A stretch of 31,227 nt of DNA from IMG/VR virus record IMGVR_UViG_3300047550_000903, positions 1 through 31,227 of that record. One strand, given 5' to 3'. The stretch's first letter is position 1. Every line of letters starts with the position of its first letter. This document shows, piece after piece, positions 5,886-13,877 of the stretch. Under the pieces are notes generated by a model, which worked only from the letters and a program-made list of their open reading frames with translations, was not told where the DNA came from and made no database searches. This DNA comes from a virus. Made by a program: the position numbers and the translations under genes.

Positions 5886-7070
5886 ATGAACACATTTAAC
5901 GATTTATTTACAACTGAGGACACTTACTGGTCCAGCATGGACCATGGTCCAAAATATGAGATCGCATTTCTGATCAGCGATCAGCATATGATATCTACAG
6001 GTGGTATTGGGCAATTCGCAAAGTATTTCTACGAGACTTGTCTAGACTTGCGTGTTCGTGTGCATTTCATATTAGACAAAGAGCCCACAAAAGACTTTCA
6101 CAAAGTTTTTGACAAAGCAGTATTTCATTTTCCGGATAATCCAATACCATATACTGTACATCAGAATGAGTATGTTTTTAATGACACGCTCAATATGTAC
6201 AAACAAGCCAATTTTCATACTGCATTAGTCAAAGCAAAAAAATCACTACAGAAAGACTACGATCTATACATTTGCAATACAAATGAGAGCATTTTACCAG
6301 CATATAGCGCAGGTTGTAGCCCTCTCGTAATTTATACACATTTATACAAACATATACACAAGACTAGTCATCCCGGCAAGTTTAGTCATTATTTTCACAA
6401 TATCGTAGATACATTGAGCAATCTACCAAATGTGCATGTCGCTACGCAATCACATTACAATAAAGAATTATTGGAACAACATCATAAGAATGTGTTCGTA
6501 TTGCCTATAGGTCTTCCAGATATTAATTTTCTAGATCACTATGACAGATCAAACACTAATGGCGTATTGTTTGTAGGTCGTCATGAAGATGGTAAAAGGC
6601 CAGAAAAATTTTTAGAGTTTTGTGCAGAAGCACAAGTGCCCGTAAAAATCATGACTAGCCCAAAAAGCGCAATTAAATTTAAAAAGAAATGCACAGAAAT
6701 GGGTTTGGTACATGATGTCAGACATAGTTTGATCGGGCAAGAAAAACTTGACTTCATGTTGTCGAGCAGTATATTATTGAATGTAAGCAAACATGAGAGT
6801 TTGAGCATGGCTACATTAGAATGTATTGGGCATATGCCTGTGTTGACATTAGATGATCAGCCCTGGACCAACTATTTCGATCAACGATATCTGATAACAT
6901 GCAACAAGAAAAACATTGTTCAACAAGTGAAACAATACCATGATAGACCTTGGACCAACGACTTTTTTCCCAAGACATGGTATCAGAATGGTAGTCTTGA
7001 ATATTTGAATAGTTTGGAATATCAAGCAAGAGATGATTTTGAATTTATGTTAGATAGATTGTGCAAATGA
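5886..7070 (+). CDS. Glycosyltransferase, GT4-like
   Basis: 394 residues from the ATG at 5886; an upstream in-frame TTG at 5871 is less likely and neither has a good ribosome site. The N-terminal domain has a GGIG loop (about residues 39-42) typical of nucleotide-sugar transferases of GT-B fold. The C-terminal domain has a GVLFVGRHEDGKRPEKFLEF strand-helix and an EX7E motif (Glu304 and Glu312 in HESLSMATLE), the signature of family GT4. It should transfer a sugar from a nucleotide sugar to an acceptor: phage DNA, a virion protein or host envelope glycan. It is a single gene unit with its own leader and a hairpin after it. Acceptor unknown. Confidence 0.8.
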   Translation: MNTFNDLFTTEDTYWSSMDHGPKYEIAFLISDQHMISTGGIGQFAKYFYETCLDLRVRVHFILDKEPTKDFHKVFDKAVFHFPDNPIPYTVHQNEYVFNDTLNMYKQANFHTALVKAKKSLQKDYDLYICNTNESILPAYSAGCSPLVIYTHLYKHIHKTSHPGKFSHYFHNIVDTLSNLPNVHVATQSHYNKELLEQHHKNVFVLPIGLPDINFLDHYDRSNTNGVLFVGRHEDGKRPEKFLEFCAEAQVPVKIMTSPKSAIKFKKKCTEMGLVHDVRHSLIGQEKLDFMLSSSILLNVSKHESLSMATLECIGHMPVLTLDDQPWTNYFDQRYLITCNKKNIVQQVKQYHDRPWTNDFFPKTWYQNGSLEYLNSLEYQARDDFEFMLDRLCK

Positions 7071-7076
7071 TAAATA
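7069..7076 (+). promoter_or_regulatory. NATAAATA box (late-promoter-like)
   Basis: GATAAATA overlapping the stop of the glycosyltransferase gene and preceding the 7260-8084 operon. It matches the T4-type late promoter core TATAAATA at 7 of 8 positions. Confidence 0.4.
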
Positions 7077-7080
7077 AATG

Positions 7081-7102
7081 TGTAGACGAAATGGTGTCTA
7101 CA
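7081..7102 (+). terminator. Probable intrinsic terminator after glycosyltransferase
   Basis: TGTAGAC (7081-7087) pairs with GTCTACA (7096-7102), followed by AGATTTTCTCTTATT. The stem is 7 bp and the T tract is interrupted, so strength is uncertain. Confidence 0.5.
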
Positions 7103-7109
7103 AGATTTT

Positions 7110-7196
7110 CTCTTATTGACATTTGAGAACATCTCCTAATGTACCAACAGACTGCCCATTTTTAGCGAGTGGGCAGTCATCTTACGCTAATAAGAG
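7110..7196 (+). ncRNA. Candidate three-way-junction RNA in leader of 7260 operon
   Basis: CTCTTATT (7110-7117) pairs with AATAAGAG (7189-7196) and closes two inner hairpins: ACATT (7119-7123)/AATGT (7138-7142) with a nested GAGA/TCTC, and the 9-bp GACTGCCCA (7150-7158)/TGGGCAGTC (7170-7178). All three helices are perfect and nest without conflict. It may be a cis-regulatory leader or a separate RNA. It does not resemble a riboswitch I recognise. Confidence 0.5.
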
Positions 7197-7259
7197 TTGT
7201 TATGTTAGAACCTAATTAGGAGTGTTTAAGTTAAGTGTTCAATCATATAGGAGAAACAA

Positions 7260-8084
7260 ATGAACAAATACAACGATGGTCTCAACAACGAGACTGAAGT
7301 CCAGGTCATATCTACATATCGTAGACCATTATCTCAAAAGACGCAAGACATCATTCAAGATTTAGGTGTGCTTATTGGCGAAAAAAACGCTAATTCGAAT
7401 TTGAATTCGAACTTGAATCTTAATAAGAACTTGAATAAGAATACATTTCACCCCGAGGGAGAAAATGATTTTGCGCCAGAGGCGCAATTATTTCCTGAAA
7501 ACCGGGGAGTGGCAGAGCCAGAGAGAAATAATGTTTTGGGCTTTGAGAGTGTAATGGCAGCACAGCCCAAACCTGCGAAACATGGCTTTCGCAGACTGAG
7601 TTATAACGACAAATACACAGAGATCAATGTGCAGATCGGTAATGTCAGAGATGAAGGTCGTGACATGCGTTGCCGTGTCTATGTGTCATTGAAAGAAGAG
7701 AACGACAAGAAATATGGTATATTCTTGAGCGGTGCCGCTACAAGTAGCAAGAAAGAACTGATACGCGGTGCAAAGCAAAACAAGCATGTGTTAGATGTCA
7801 TAGAGCATTTCAAGACTAGATTTCCAGAAAGCATGATAGCGAGATTGCATTATAAGCCAGTCAATGGATATAGCACAGATTTTCATAAAAAGAACCTCAA
7901 GTCAGCCATATTGTGTGTGCATGAGAAAGATGGTATATTGTGCGCTACATTCTATCTGTTAGGTGAATTGATAGAGATAGAACTCAATCAAGAATTATCT
8001 AAAAAGCAAAAAGAATATTATAGCGCCGCAGGCATCTATAGAAATGACTTTGATCAATTCATAGATGACGAGGAACTAGAATGA
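7260..8084 (+). CDS. Unknown protein with Asn/Leu repeat linker, 274 aa
   Basis: Not recognised. The start follows a good AGGAG (TATAGGAGAAACAA). Residues 1-40 are mixed, then a low-complexity NSNLNSNLNLNKNLNKN stretch (about 46-62), then a disordered Pro/Glu-rich part, and from about 105 a folded basic domain (GFRRLSYNDKY ... RCRVYVSLKEENDKKYGIFLSGA ... KNLKSAILCVHEKDGILCATFYL) ending in an acidic tail. It is first in the 7260-11249 operon. The long leader with structured RNA upstream suggests it is specially controlled. Confidence 0.75.
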   Translation: MNKYNDGLNNETEVQVISTYRRPLSQKTQDIIQDLGVLIGEKNANSNLNSNLNLNKNLNKNTFHPEGENDFAPEAQLFPENRGVAEPERNNVLGFESVMAAQPKPAKHGFRRLSYNDKYTEINVQIGNVRDEGRDMRCRVYVSLKEENDKKYGIFLSGAATSSKKELIRGAKQNKHVLDVIEHFKTRFPESMIARLHYKPVNGYSTDFHKKNLKSAILCVHEKDGILCATFYLLGELIEIELNQELSKKQKEYYSAAGIYRNDFDQFIDDEELE

Positions 8085-8260
8085 AACGCTATAATGAATA
8101 TATGTACACCAAACTGAATTTTGGCAAGTACAAAGGTTATTTCGTCAAAGACATACCTGAGACATATCTAGTATGGGCTATACAGAACATCAATGATGTT
8201 GGTATAGCCACTATGTTGAGCATAGAATATCAGAGGCGTCATAAGGAGAGCCGCAAATGA
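8081..8260 (+). CDS. DUF3820-like small protein, 59 aa
   Basis: The start codon overlaps the previous stop (ATGA at 8081-8084) and its own stop overlaps the next start (8257-8260). The LNFGKYKGYFVKDIPETYLVWAI segment (residues 12-34) matches the pattern of DUF3820, FGKYKG-x-DIP-x-YL-W, found in small phage and bacterial proteins and beside exonuclease domains. The DUF3820 role is not established; a nucleic-acid-related role is suspected from its fusions. Confidence 0.75.
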   Translation: MKRYNEYMYTKLNFGKYKGYFVKDIPETYLVWAIQNINDVGIATMLSIEYQRRHKESRK

Positions 8261-8685
8261 ACAAATTAAAGATTGGTTATAACCATAAATCAACAAAAAG
8301 CAATAACACATATATCAGTATCAATAAACAAGACAATGATACCTTTTATAAAAATGTCTTGGCTATCAATGCATATATGCAGGAACTTGCATTAAGCAAT
8401 GATCCGGACATCAAAGACTTCATAAAATGGTGGCGTGGTACTGACAAGAAATATCCATATAACAAACGACTAGGCAAATACAACACGCCTGAGACTATGA
8501 TGGCAGGACTGATAAACAATGTGTTATATGGCAATCAGCGTGACTTATCAGTAGAGCAATTACCATTCTATGAAGAGATCACTAACATATGCGCAGAAGT
8601 CATAGAAGAATTGATAACAGTCAAGAAACTAGACTTGCAACCAGATTATGATATCATTGGTGTGCAGTTTGGGCTAGAGTTTTGA
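8257..8685 (+). CDS. Unknown protein, 142 aa
   Basis: Not recognised. The start overlaps the previous stop (ATGA), with AAGGAG at 8243-8248. The protein is soluble and mixed, with KWWRGTDKKYPYNKRLGKYNTPETMM in the middle and an acidic helical C-terminal half. No catalytic motif is visible. It belongs to the accessory operon. Confidence 0.7.
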   Translation: MNKLKIGYNHKSTKSNNTYISINKQDNDTFYKNVLAINAYMQELALSNDPDIKDFIKWWRGTDKKYPYNKRLGKYNTPETMMAGLINNVLYGNQRDLSVEQLPFYEEITNICAEVIEELITVKKLDLQPDYDIIGVQFGLEF

Positions 8686-8693
8686 CCAAATTC

Positions 8694-8701
8694 TATAAAT
8701 A
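8694..8701 (+). promoter_or_regulatory. TATAAATA box (exact T4-late-type)
   Basis: Exact TATAAATA in a 21-base gap between genes. It is only 5 bases before the GTG at 8707, so if it is a promoter the next gene is either leaderless or starts at the ATG at 8749. Confidence 0.45.
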
Positions 8702-8706
8702 TCTAT

Positions 8707-8994
8707 GTGAAGAATGGTAAAGACCCAATACAGAGAAAAAGCGGTAGCATGACAGGTGGGGTCAATCATGCAGATAAAAGCCAACTCAAAAAAATAAACA
8801 ATCTAACATATAAGCCCGATGTACCAATCACGCCTAAAGGCAAGTTATACATGCGTGTCAAAGGCGTTTGGGTGTTCAAGGGCACATTTTGCATGTCATG
8901 CCATACTACCATGGTTAATCAAATAGTGATCGATAACCATCATTATATCTGTAATCATAACAAACAAAAACACACAGGTACTGACATAGACTAA
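8707..8994 (+). CDS. Zinc-ribbon-like small protein, 95 aa
   Basis: Start GTG at 8707 (no ribosome site), or ATG at 8749 giving 81 residues. Near the C terminus are two Cys/His pairs, FCMSCH and HHYICNH (CxxC ... CxxH spacing about 20), which could bind zinc. The middle, YKPDVPITPKGKLYMRVKGVWVFKGTF, is beta-rich. A nucleic-acid-binding zinc ribbon is plausible; the exact role is unknown. Confidence 0.65.
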   Translation: MKNGKDPIQRKSGSMTGGVNHADKSQLKKINNLTYKPDVPITPKGKLYMRVKGVWVFKGTFCMSCHTTMVNQIVIDNHHYICNHNKQKHTGTDID

Positions 8995-9002
8995 ATAATT
9001 GC

Positions 9003-9701
9003 ATGAACAATTTACTTGATGCAAACAAAACCATTGACACACTCAAACTTAGATTCTATAACGAATGGCTATATGCCAATCACATATATGATGAGGGTGA
9101 GAGTGGATATCACAAAGAACTCACAGCCAAGGTCGTTACTGATCACATAGACCCACTCAAACTAAAACTAGACAGCAAGATACTTGATCTAGGTTGTGGT
9201 CCAGGATATTTCCTAGATGAGATGAAGGTTCGTGGTTACACAGATGTTGTGGGAGTCACATTGAGCCCAGGTGATATAGCATTATGTGAGAGCAAGGGTC
9301 ATAAGATCAAGCAATATGATCTAAGTTTCTTACCACAGGTAGATGGATACTATGATGAGAGCGTAGACTTCATATTCCTACGACATGCATTGGAACATAG
9401 CCCATATCCCATATTCAGTCTCATGGAGTATAATCGTGTACTCAAGCAGAATGCTAAGATATACATAGAAGTACCTGCGCCAGGCTGTGAACGCAAACAT
9501 GAGTTCAATCCCAACCATTATAGCATATTGACTAATGATATGTTGGTAGCGTTACTATATCGCACAGGATTCACTATAGACACATTCAATGATCTAGAAT
9601 TCACATTGAATCTACCTAGCGAAAACAACACATATAAGCCAGTCAAAGAGAAATTCTATTGCATAGTCGCTACAAAGGCAAAACCATTAGATGTCAAATA
9701 A
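9003..9701 (+). CDS. SAM-dependent class I methyltransferase
   Basis: 232 residues. Motif I, ILDLGCGPG at residues 60-68, binds S-adenosylmethionine; VVGVTLS (82-88) is the next strand; and VDFIFLRHALEH (121-132) is the post-motif strand typical of Methyltransf_11/23 families. It lacks a DPPY or PC motif, so it is not a standard adenine- or cytosine-DNA methylase. Small-molecule or sugar methylation fits better, perhaps acting with the glycosyltransferase at 5886-7070 on a glycan. Substrate unknown. Confidence 0.85.
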   Translation: MNNLLDANKTIDTLKLRFYNEWLYANHIYDEGESGYHKELTAKVVTDHIDPLKLKLDSKILDLGCGPGYFLDEMKVRGYTDVVGVTLSPGDIALCESKGHKIKQYDLSFLPQVDGYYDESVDFIFLRHALEHSPYPIFSLMEYNRVLKQNAKIYIEVPAPGCERKHEFNPNHYSILTNDMLVALLYRTGFTIDTFNDLEFTLNLPSENNTYKPVKEKFYCIVATKAKPLDVK

Positions 9702-9704
9702 ATA
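9697..9704 (+). promoter_or_regulatory. NATAAATA box in an 18-bp repeated element
   Basis: AATAAATA overlaps the stop of the methyltransferase. The 18 bases 9697-9714 (AATAAATAATATATAGGA) recur exactly at 26766-26783, each time just before a gene start; their end supplies the Shine-Dalgarno. Confidence 0.5.
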
Positions 9705-9722
9705 ATATATAGGAGTCATATT

Positions 9723-9872
9723 ATGCCCGTACATGAAGTCAGAAATAACAGCGGCAAGATTATAGGATATAAATGGGGACAAAGTGGCAAAGTCTATCGC
9801 AAGAAAGAAGATGCCATGAAACAAGCCCGTGCTATCTATGCCAGCGGATATAAAGAGAAAACAAACAAATGA
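9723..9872 (+). CDS. Short basic phage protein, 49 aa
   Basis: The start follows TATAGGAGTCATATT. Sequence MPVHEVRNNSGKIIGYKWGQ then KVYRKKEDAMKQARAIYASG. This is a compact, basic fold of a type common in aquatic phage genomes next to packaging genes. It overlaps the next start by ATGA (9869-9872). No function is assigned. Confidence 0.75.
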   Translation: MPVHEVRNNSGKIIGYKWGQSGKVYRKKEDAMKQARAIYASGYKEKTNK

Positions 9873-10192
9873 ACACAACATATGAATTGAAAAAAGACGA
9901 AGATGGTAGACTATGGGTATCAGTCAATGAACTCATGGTTGATATCAAACAAGCATTAGAAAAGATGAGTAGTCTAGACGATCCAAGATTGATAGAAGTA
10001 GATAAGAAAGAACTAGACACCAAGATCATAGGATTACATGCTATCTATACATTCTTGGGCGCATTGCAGACAGAACAAACATTGATTGATAAAAAGAAAG
10101 AATTAGAACGACAGCCATTGATGGGTGATGTCAATATCAAGACAGTACAATTTGATGTACCTGTAGAAGTCACTAAGGAGACATTACATTGA
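9869..10192 (+). CDS. Unknown protein, 107 aa
   Basis: Not recognised. It is translationally coupled to the gene before (ATGA). Charged, largely helical (VSVNELMVDIKQALEKM ... LIDKKKELERQPLMG), with a beta-type end. It resembles small helical chaperone-like phage proteins in composition only. Confidence 0.7.
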   Translation: MNTTYELKKDEDGRLWVSVNELMVDIKQALEKMSSLDDPRLIEVDKKELDTKIIGLHAIYTFLGALQTEQTLIDKKKELERQPLMGDVNIKTVQFDVPVEVTKETLH

Positions 10193-10551
10193 TACTAACA
10201 AGTCATAATCGCATCATTCACACATTGGGATTCAAGCAATTTGAGAAGATGTATACAGAACTAAGCACATACATGGTCGAGGCAGAACAAAACAAATGCC
10301 TAGACTATATGATTACTATTGAGAATAGCAAATACGATATCAATCCAACTATTGATGATTGTAAGACTCAGATGCGATTGATATTGGGTGGCGACCGTTA
10401 TGATGAAATAGTGACTAAATGGAAGCAAGACAATCAAAAGGTATTGAGCATATATGGTCGCCTCAAGTATCGCTATCGCAAAGATGGTACTATGTGGGAT
10501 GGACTAGATCCAGAAGATAATGTAGACGATTACGAGAAGGTATATGTATGA
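10189..10551 (+). CDS. Unknown protein, 120 aa, TTG start
   Basis: Not recognised. The start appears to be TTG at 10189, overlapping the previous stop (TTGA), with AAGGAG at 10175-10180 at good distance. The protein is charged and helical with a basic KYRYRKDGTMWDGLDPEDN near the end. It is followed by an ATGA overlap. Confidence 0.65.
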   Translation: MILTSHNRIIHTLGFKQFEKMYTELSTYMVEAEQNKCLDYMITIENSKYDINPTIDDCKTQMRLILGGDRYDEIVTKWKQDNQKVLSIYGRLKYRYRKDGTMWDGLDPEDNVDDYEKVYV

Positions 10552-10691
10552 AACAAAGCAAACCCGTTAAATTACCACAGACTAATCAGCAAGGCAAGAA
10601 AGTCGGAGCAGACGCAAAGGCATGCTGGAGTGGATACAAATATCAGGGAACACAGAATGGTAAAGACATCTGTGTGAAGGTCAAGAAATGA
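10548..10691 (+). CDS. Short basic protein, 47 aa
   Basis: Overlaps the gene before (ATGA at 10548-10551) and the gene after (10688-10691). Lys-rich with two Cys (CWSGYKYQG, DICVKVKK). Not recognised. Conserved coupling on both sides supports that it is expressed. Confidence 0.65.
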   Translation: MKQSKPVKLPQTNQQGKKVGADAKACWSGYKYQGTQNGKDICVKVKK

Positions 10692-10990
10692 ATTACAAGC
10701 CAACCGAAGCCATGGCAAACAATGCCAAGCGTGGACTAAAAATGCGTGATGAAAGCACACCCAGCAATCAAGGTGGCACACAAGTTGGCTTACAACGAGC
10801 GAATCAGTTCGCTAAAAGAGAAGGTGTCAGTTTAGAGACTGTCATGCGCACATATCAGTTCTTGAGCCGTGCTAGAGTCTATTACAAGCCAGGTCAAAAT
10901 ACTAAGGGTACACAAGCATATCTTATGTGGGGCGGACCTGCTGGCTTGACATGGGCGCATAAGATACTAAAAGACGAAGGAGTCATATGA
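10688..10990 (+). CDS. Conserved phage protein, 100 aa
   Basis: The pattern (AMANNAKRGLKMRDES, SNQGGTQVGLQRANQF, SLETVMRTYQFLSRARVYY, MWGGPAGLTWAHKIL) matches a family of short proteins seen in many phages beside capsid or packaging genes, with a conserved GG-VG-RA and WGG--G--WA end. Its function is not established to my knowledge. It overlaps neighbours by ATGA on both sides. Confidence 0.75.
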   Translation: MNYKPTEAMANNAKRGLKMRDESTPSNQGGTQVGLQRANQFAKREGVSLETVMRTYQFLSRARVYYKPGQNTKGTQAYLMWGGPAGLTWAHKILKDEGVI

Positions 10991-11040
10991 TGTATAACAA
11001 TAAACCAAAGAAACCAAAGCCAAGACCAGGTAAAAAATGA
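10987..11040 (+). CDS. Coupled 17-residue Lys/Pro micro-ORF
   Basis: MMYNNKPKKPKPRPGKK. The start overlaps the upstream stop (ATGA at 10987-10990) and the stop overlaps the downstream start (11037-11040), exactly like the larger genes of the operon. It is basic and proline-rich. It may be a real micropeptide or a translation-coupling device. Confidence 0.45.
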   Translation: MMYNNKPKKPKPRPGKK

Positions 11041-11249
11041 CAACTGATCATATCAATCGTTGGAATCAGTTGACTGACGATGACTTTTTAGCGATCATAA
11101 AAATCTATAGAAAGTTCAAGGGTATGGCGCCACTTGAACATAGCATCAATATAGATTATATCACTAAACGATGCTTACAATTAGGCTACGACTTCAGCGT
11201 GGGTTGTTGCGGTAGAAACTACATAACAAAAAATGATTTACAAAAGTAA
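11037..11249 (+). CDS. Unknown protein, 70 aa
   Basis: Not recognised. It contains KRCLQLGYDFSVGCCGRNYIT with three cysteines. It is coupled to the micro-ORF upstream. A hairpin (11254-11270) separates it from the terminase genes, so it ends the accessory run. Confidence 0.65.
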   Translation: MTTDHINRWNQLTDDDFLAIIKIYRKFKGMAPLEHSINIDYITKRCLQLGYDFSVGCCGRNYITKNDLQK

Positions 11250-11253
11250 TGGT

Positions 11254-11270
11254 ACTATCGTCAAGATAGT
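11254..11270 (+). other. Small hairpin before terminase
   Basis: ACTATC (11254-11259) pairs with GATAGT (11265-11270), loop of 5 bases. No T-run follows, so it is more likely an mRNA structure or processing site than a terminator. Confidence 0.4.
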
Positions 11271-11285
11271 CAAAGGAAACGACCA

Positions 11286-11648
11286 ATGTTTGAAAAACAA
11301 TCAAAAAAACCAAAAACAGGACGAGGTGGCCCTAGAGAAAACAGTGGCAGACCCAAAGGTTCCACCAACAAGATAAGTCCACAGACATTGTTGCATGACT
11401 TCCGTCGTGAACAAGGCATGACATTCAGCCAGTTCATAAACAAGAAGATCAAAGATGCAGAAGTCAATAACGATCATGAACTAGTCAGCAAGTATATACT
11501 TGGACTAGCAAAATACATCATACAAGATGTACAGCAAGTTGACCATACTACACAAGGTCAGAGTTTGCGTCCAATCTATAACTTTCCTAAAGCAGAGTTA
11601 AACGATTGGTCGCCAGTCTATACACTAGAAGATGCAAAGAAAGATTGA
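11286..11648 (+). CDS. terS: Terminase small subunit
   Basis: 120 residues. The N terminus, TGRGGPRENSGRPKGSTNK, is the basic flexible start common in small-terminase and related packaging proteins; the rest is helical (FRREQGMTFSQFINKKIKDAEVNNDHELVSKYILGLAKYI), fitting oligomeric DNA-recognition subunits. It lies directly upstream of the large subunit and overlaps it by 17 bases. The position is the strongest evidence. It would recognise the viral DNA and regulate the motor. Start after AAAGGAAACGACCA. Confidence 0.75.
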   Translation: MFEKQSKKPKTGRGGPRENSGRPKGSTNKISPQTLLHDFRREQGMTFSQFINKKIKDAEVNNDHELVSKYILGLAKYIIQDVQQVDHTTQGQSLRPIYNFPKAELNDWSPVYTLEDAKKD

Positions 11649-13074
11649 CATCAAACTGTTTGGCGAACAGCAGACTATATTGCGTGATTGGCTTGAGAGC
11701 AGTAAACATTGCATCAATATAGTTCCTGTTGGTTCAGGCAAGACATTCTTAGCAAGCATAGCGTTGCCTATATTTGCCAATGATGAACGCTATCACCATG
11801 GCAAAGATGTAGTGTATAGCGCACCTACAGGTCAGATGATCAAGAGTTTGATTTGGGAACCATTGAAGCGTAGTTGCATAGAATATTATAATCTAGTAGA
11901 TGGTGTGGACATCAACAATACAGACATGACCATAAAGTTTCCCAATGGCGTCTTTATACGCTGTAAAAGTGCAGAGATGCGTGAGAATCTAAGAGGTCTT
12001 AATGTAGGCGTATGGGTCGCAGACGAGGCTGCATTGTATACACAAGATACATTACAAGAAATAACCAATCGATTGCGCCCTAAAGTAGGTCAACCTGACA
12101 CGGGCGGTAGATTGATTGTGATAAGCACCCCTAATGGTACAGGACCATTGTATGACTTATTTAAATTAGCATTAGAGAATAGTGATCGTTATATCGTCAG
12201 GCATTTTAACTATGAGCAGATGCGTAGTGGTAATCGCAAGTTCATCGATGAGCAAAAGAAATTACTAAGTCCACTCAAGTTTGCGCAAGATTATCTATGC
12301 AGTTGGGAGAGTAGTGCTGACCAGTTTTTCTATTCGTTTAATAAACATCAACATACTGTGGATGAGATCGTTGACAGAGGCGGTGATCTATACACATTCC
12401 ATGACTTTAACAAGCGTGTGATGTGCGCTATAGTTGCACAAGTTAGCAATGAAGGTAAGATCAATGGTAAGATGGAGATATTGAAGAGTTATGCTGTAAG
12501 AGATTGTAGCACAGAAGGTATTGCGCAAGCGATAAGAAATGACTTTCCAAGACGCAGATTGAACAGCATCATAGACATGTCAGGTACGCAAGTGAACCGC
12601 GACACTACAAGTCCCTTTGGTATCACAGATAAGATTATATTAGAGAAATATGGTTTCACTATCGTCAACAGTCGCAAGAGCAATCCATTGATCACAGACA
12701 CAGATAACACAGTCAATGCGTTCATCACACGAAATGGATTGGTAGTCAATAAAGATGATCAATTGTTGTTAGAAGCATTGACCACATATCACTTTGAAGA
12801 TGGTAGCAGAAAGAAATTAGTCAAATATACTGAACAGAAATACGCACACATAGACGGATTAGGTGACGCATTACGCTATGGTATACATCACTTGTTCCCA
12901 ATATTGCACGATGACATGGGCTTGCATGAATATGTAGGCATGGATCCACGCTATGCACGAATGAACATGCCAGGCAAAGAGTACATGCCTGAGAGTCCAT
13001 TATATCCTGGCGGTCCTACATGGGAAGAGATCGTCAAAGGTGCTGAAATAAATGAAGACTATCAAACATACTAA
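11632..13074 (+). CDS. terL: Terminase large subunit (packaging ATPase-nuclease)
   Basis: 480 residues. ATPase: Walker A PVGSGKT (32-38) and Walker B VWVADE with Asp131 and Glu132. Nuclease: RNase H-like acidic residues at Asp258 (FHDFN), Asp315 (IIDMSG) and Asp408/Asp412 (DGLGDALRYG). This is the full two-domain layout of a functional TerL, of normal length. It moves DNA into the prohead and cuts concatemers. It is followed at 10 bases by an HNH gene, a common partnership. Confidence 0.95.
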   Translation: MQRKIDIKLFGEQQTILRDWLESSKHCINIVPVGSGKTFLASIALPIFANDERYHHGKDVVYSAPTGQMIKSLIWEPLKRSCIEYYNLVDGVDINNTDMTIKFPNGVFIRCKSAEMRENLRGLNVGVWVADEAALYTQDTLQEITNRLRPKVGQPDTGGRLIVISTPNGTGPLYDLFKLALENSDRYIVRHFNYEQMRSGNRKFIDEQKKLLSPLKFAQDYLCSWESSADQFFYSFNKHQHTVDEIVDRGGDLYTFHDFNKRVMCAIVAQVSNEGKINGKMEILKSYAVRDCSTEGIAQAIRNDFPRRRLNSIIDMSGTQVNRDTTSPFGITDKIILEKYGFTIVNSRKSNPLITDTDNTVNAFITRNGLVVNKDDQLLLEALTTYHFEDGSRKKLVKYTEQKYAHIDGLGDALRYGIHHLFPILHDDMGLHEYVGMDPRYARMNMPGKEYMPESPLYPGGPTWEEIVKGAEINEDYQTY

Positions 13075-13083
13075 ATACATGAT

Positions 13084-13518
13084 ATGTTTAAGAAATACAA
13101 AATACAATCAGCATATGATCGTGTGATGAAACGCACAGAGATACCAGAAGATAAAAGTCAATGCTGGCTATGGACTGGGCCAGTGAATAATGCAGGTTAC
13201 GGTATGATTCGTGGCAACGACGGCGTACCAAAGATGACAACAGTTCATAGAGTCGTTGGGATACATAAAGGCCTCAATGCGAAATATCGTGAGATACAAC
13301 ATACATGTTTGACGAAACATTGCGTCAATCCTGACCATTTAGTAGAAGGCACTAGCAAGACGAGACATGCTCGCATAGTTGAGAAACATGGTAAGAATTT
13401 TCAAAGAGCAAAGAATCCATATAAGACATGTAAGCATTGCAAAGGTACAGATCATGTGACATGGTTCAGTCGCAAGCATAGTGAATGCTACACATATATT
13501 CCTAAAAAGAAAGCATAA
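13084..13518 (+). CDS. HNH endonuclease with C-terminal zinc finger
   Basis: 144 residues. CWLWTG (Cys27), VHRVV (His55), HTC (His73, Cys75), CVNPDHL (Cys80, Asn82, His85) and GTSKTR match the HNH_3 family. After it, Cys116/Cys119 and His132/Cys135 form a further zinc-finger-like pattern that could bind DNA. It lies between TerL and the portal. HNH proteins next to terminase assist DNA cutting in HK97-like phages; alternatively this is a free-standing homing nuclease. No ribosome site is clear at ATG 13084. Confidence 0.9.
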   Translation: MFKKYKIQSAYDRVMKRTEIPEDKSQCWLWTGPVNNAGYGMIRGNDGVPKMTTVHRVVGIHKGLNAKYREIQHTCLTKHCVNPDHLVEGTSKTRHARIVEKHGKNFQRAKNPYKTCKHCKGTDHVTWFSRKHSECYTYIPKKKA

Positions 13519-13521
13519 ATA
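13514..13521 (+). promoter_or_regulatory. NATAAATA box
   Basis: CATAAATA overlaps the stop of the HNH gene and precedes the next gene by 27 bases. Confidence 0.4.
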
Positions 13522-13547
13522 AATTATACATAACACGAGGTATAGCC

Positions 13548-13859
13548 ATGGACTTTGAAATGATGGTCGAGATGTATACAATCTCTAAATTTTATATCCC
13601 ACAAGACGATCATTATGATCTCGCCAAAGATGTCGTTAGATATCTCACAGATATGGGCCATAGCAGTCAAGAGATTGATCGTGCATTCGGTGAGTTTCCA
13701 GAAGTCATGAAGGCATTAGATGAGTACAATATGTACGATCAAGAGACAGAAGATGTCATGGACATGGATCCAGAAGAATATGCTAGCATGGAACAAGAAG
13801 AATACCTCGACGAGAAGTTCGGTGGTGATTATTACGAATATCTAGACGATGGCGAATAA
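13548..13859 (+). CDS. Acidic protein between HNH and portal, 103 aa
   Basis: Not recognised. The start follows GAGG at 13537-13540. It is strongly acidic, with a C-terminal half of repeated Asp/Glu and Tyr (DVMDMDPEEYASMEQEEYLDE). Acidic head-region proteins may act in assembly, but no direct evidence exists. Confidence 0.7.
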   Translation: MDFEMMVEMYTISKFYIPQDDHYDLAKDVVRYLTDMGHSSQEIDRAFGEFPEVMKALDEYNMYDQETEDVMDMDPEEYASMEQEEYLDEKFGGDYYEYLDDGE

Positions 13860-13877
13860 TCGTCAACGGAAACAAAT

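Noticed and set aside
8707-8748. GTG at 8707 as certain start of the zinc-ribbon gene
   Set aside because: It lies 5 bases after TATAAATA and has no ribosome site; the ATG at 8749 may be the real start, so the longer form is only provisional.
9003-9701. DNA methylase
   Set aside because: The SAM motif is clear, but there is no DPPY/NPPY or PC-ENV motif of DNA methylases.
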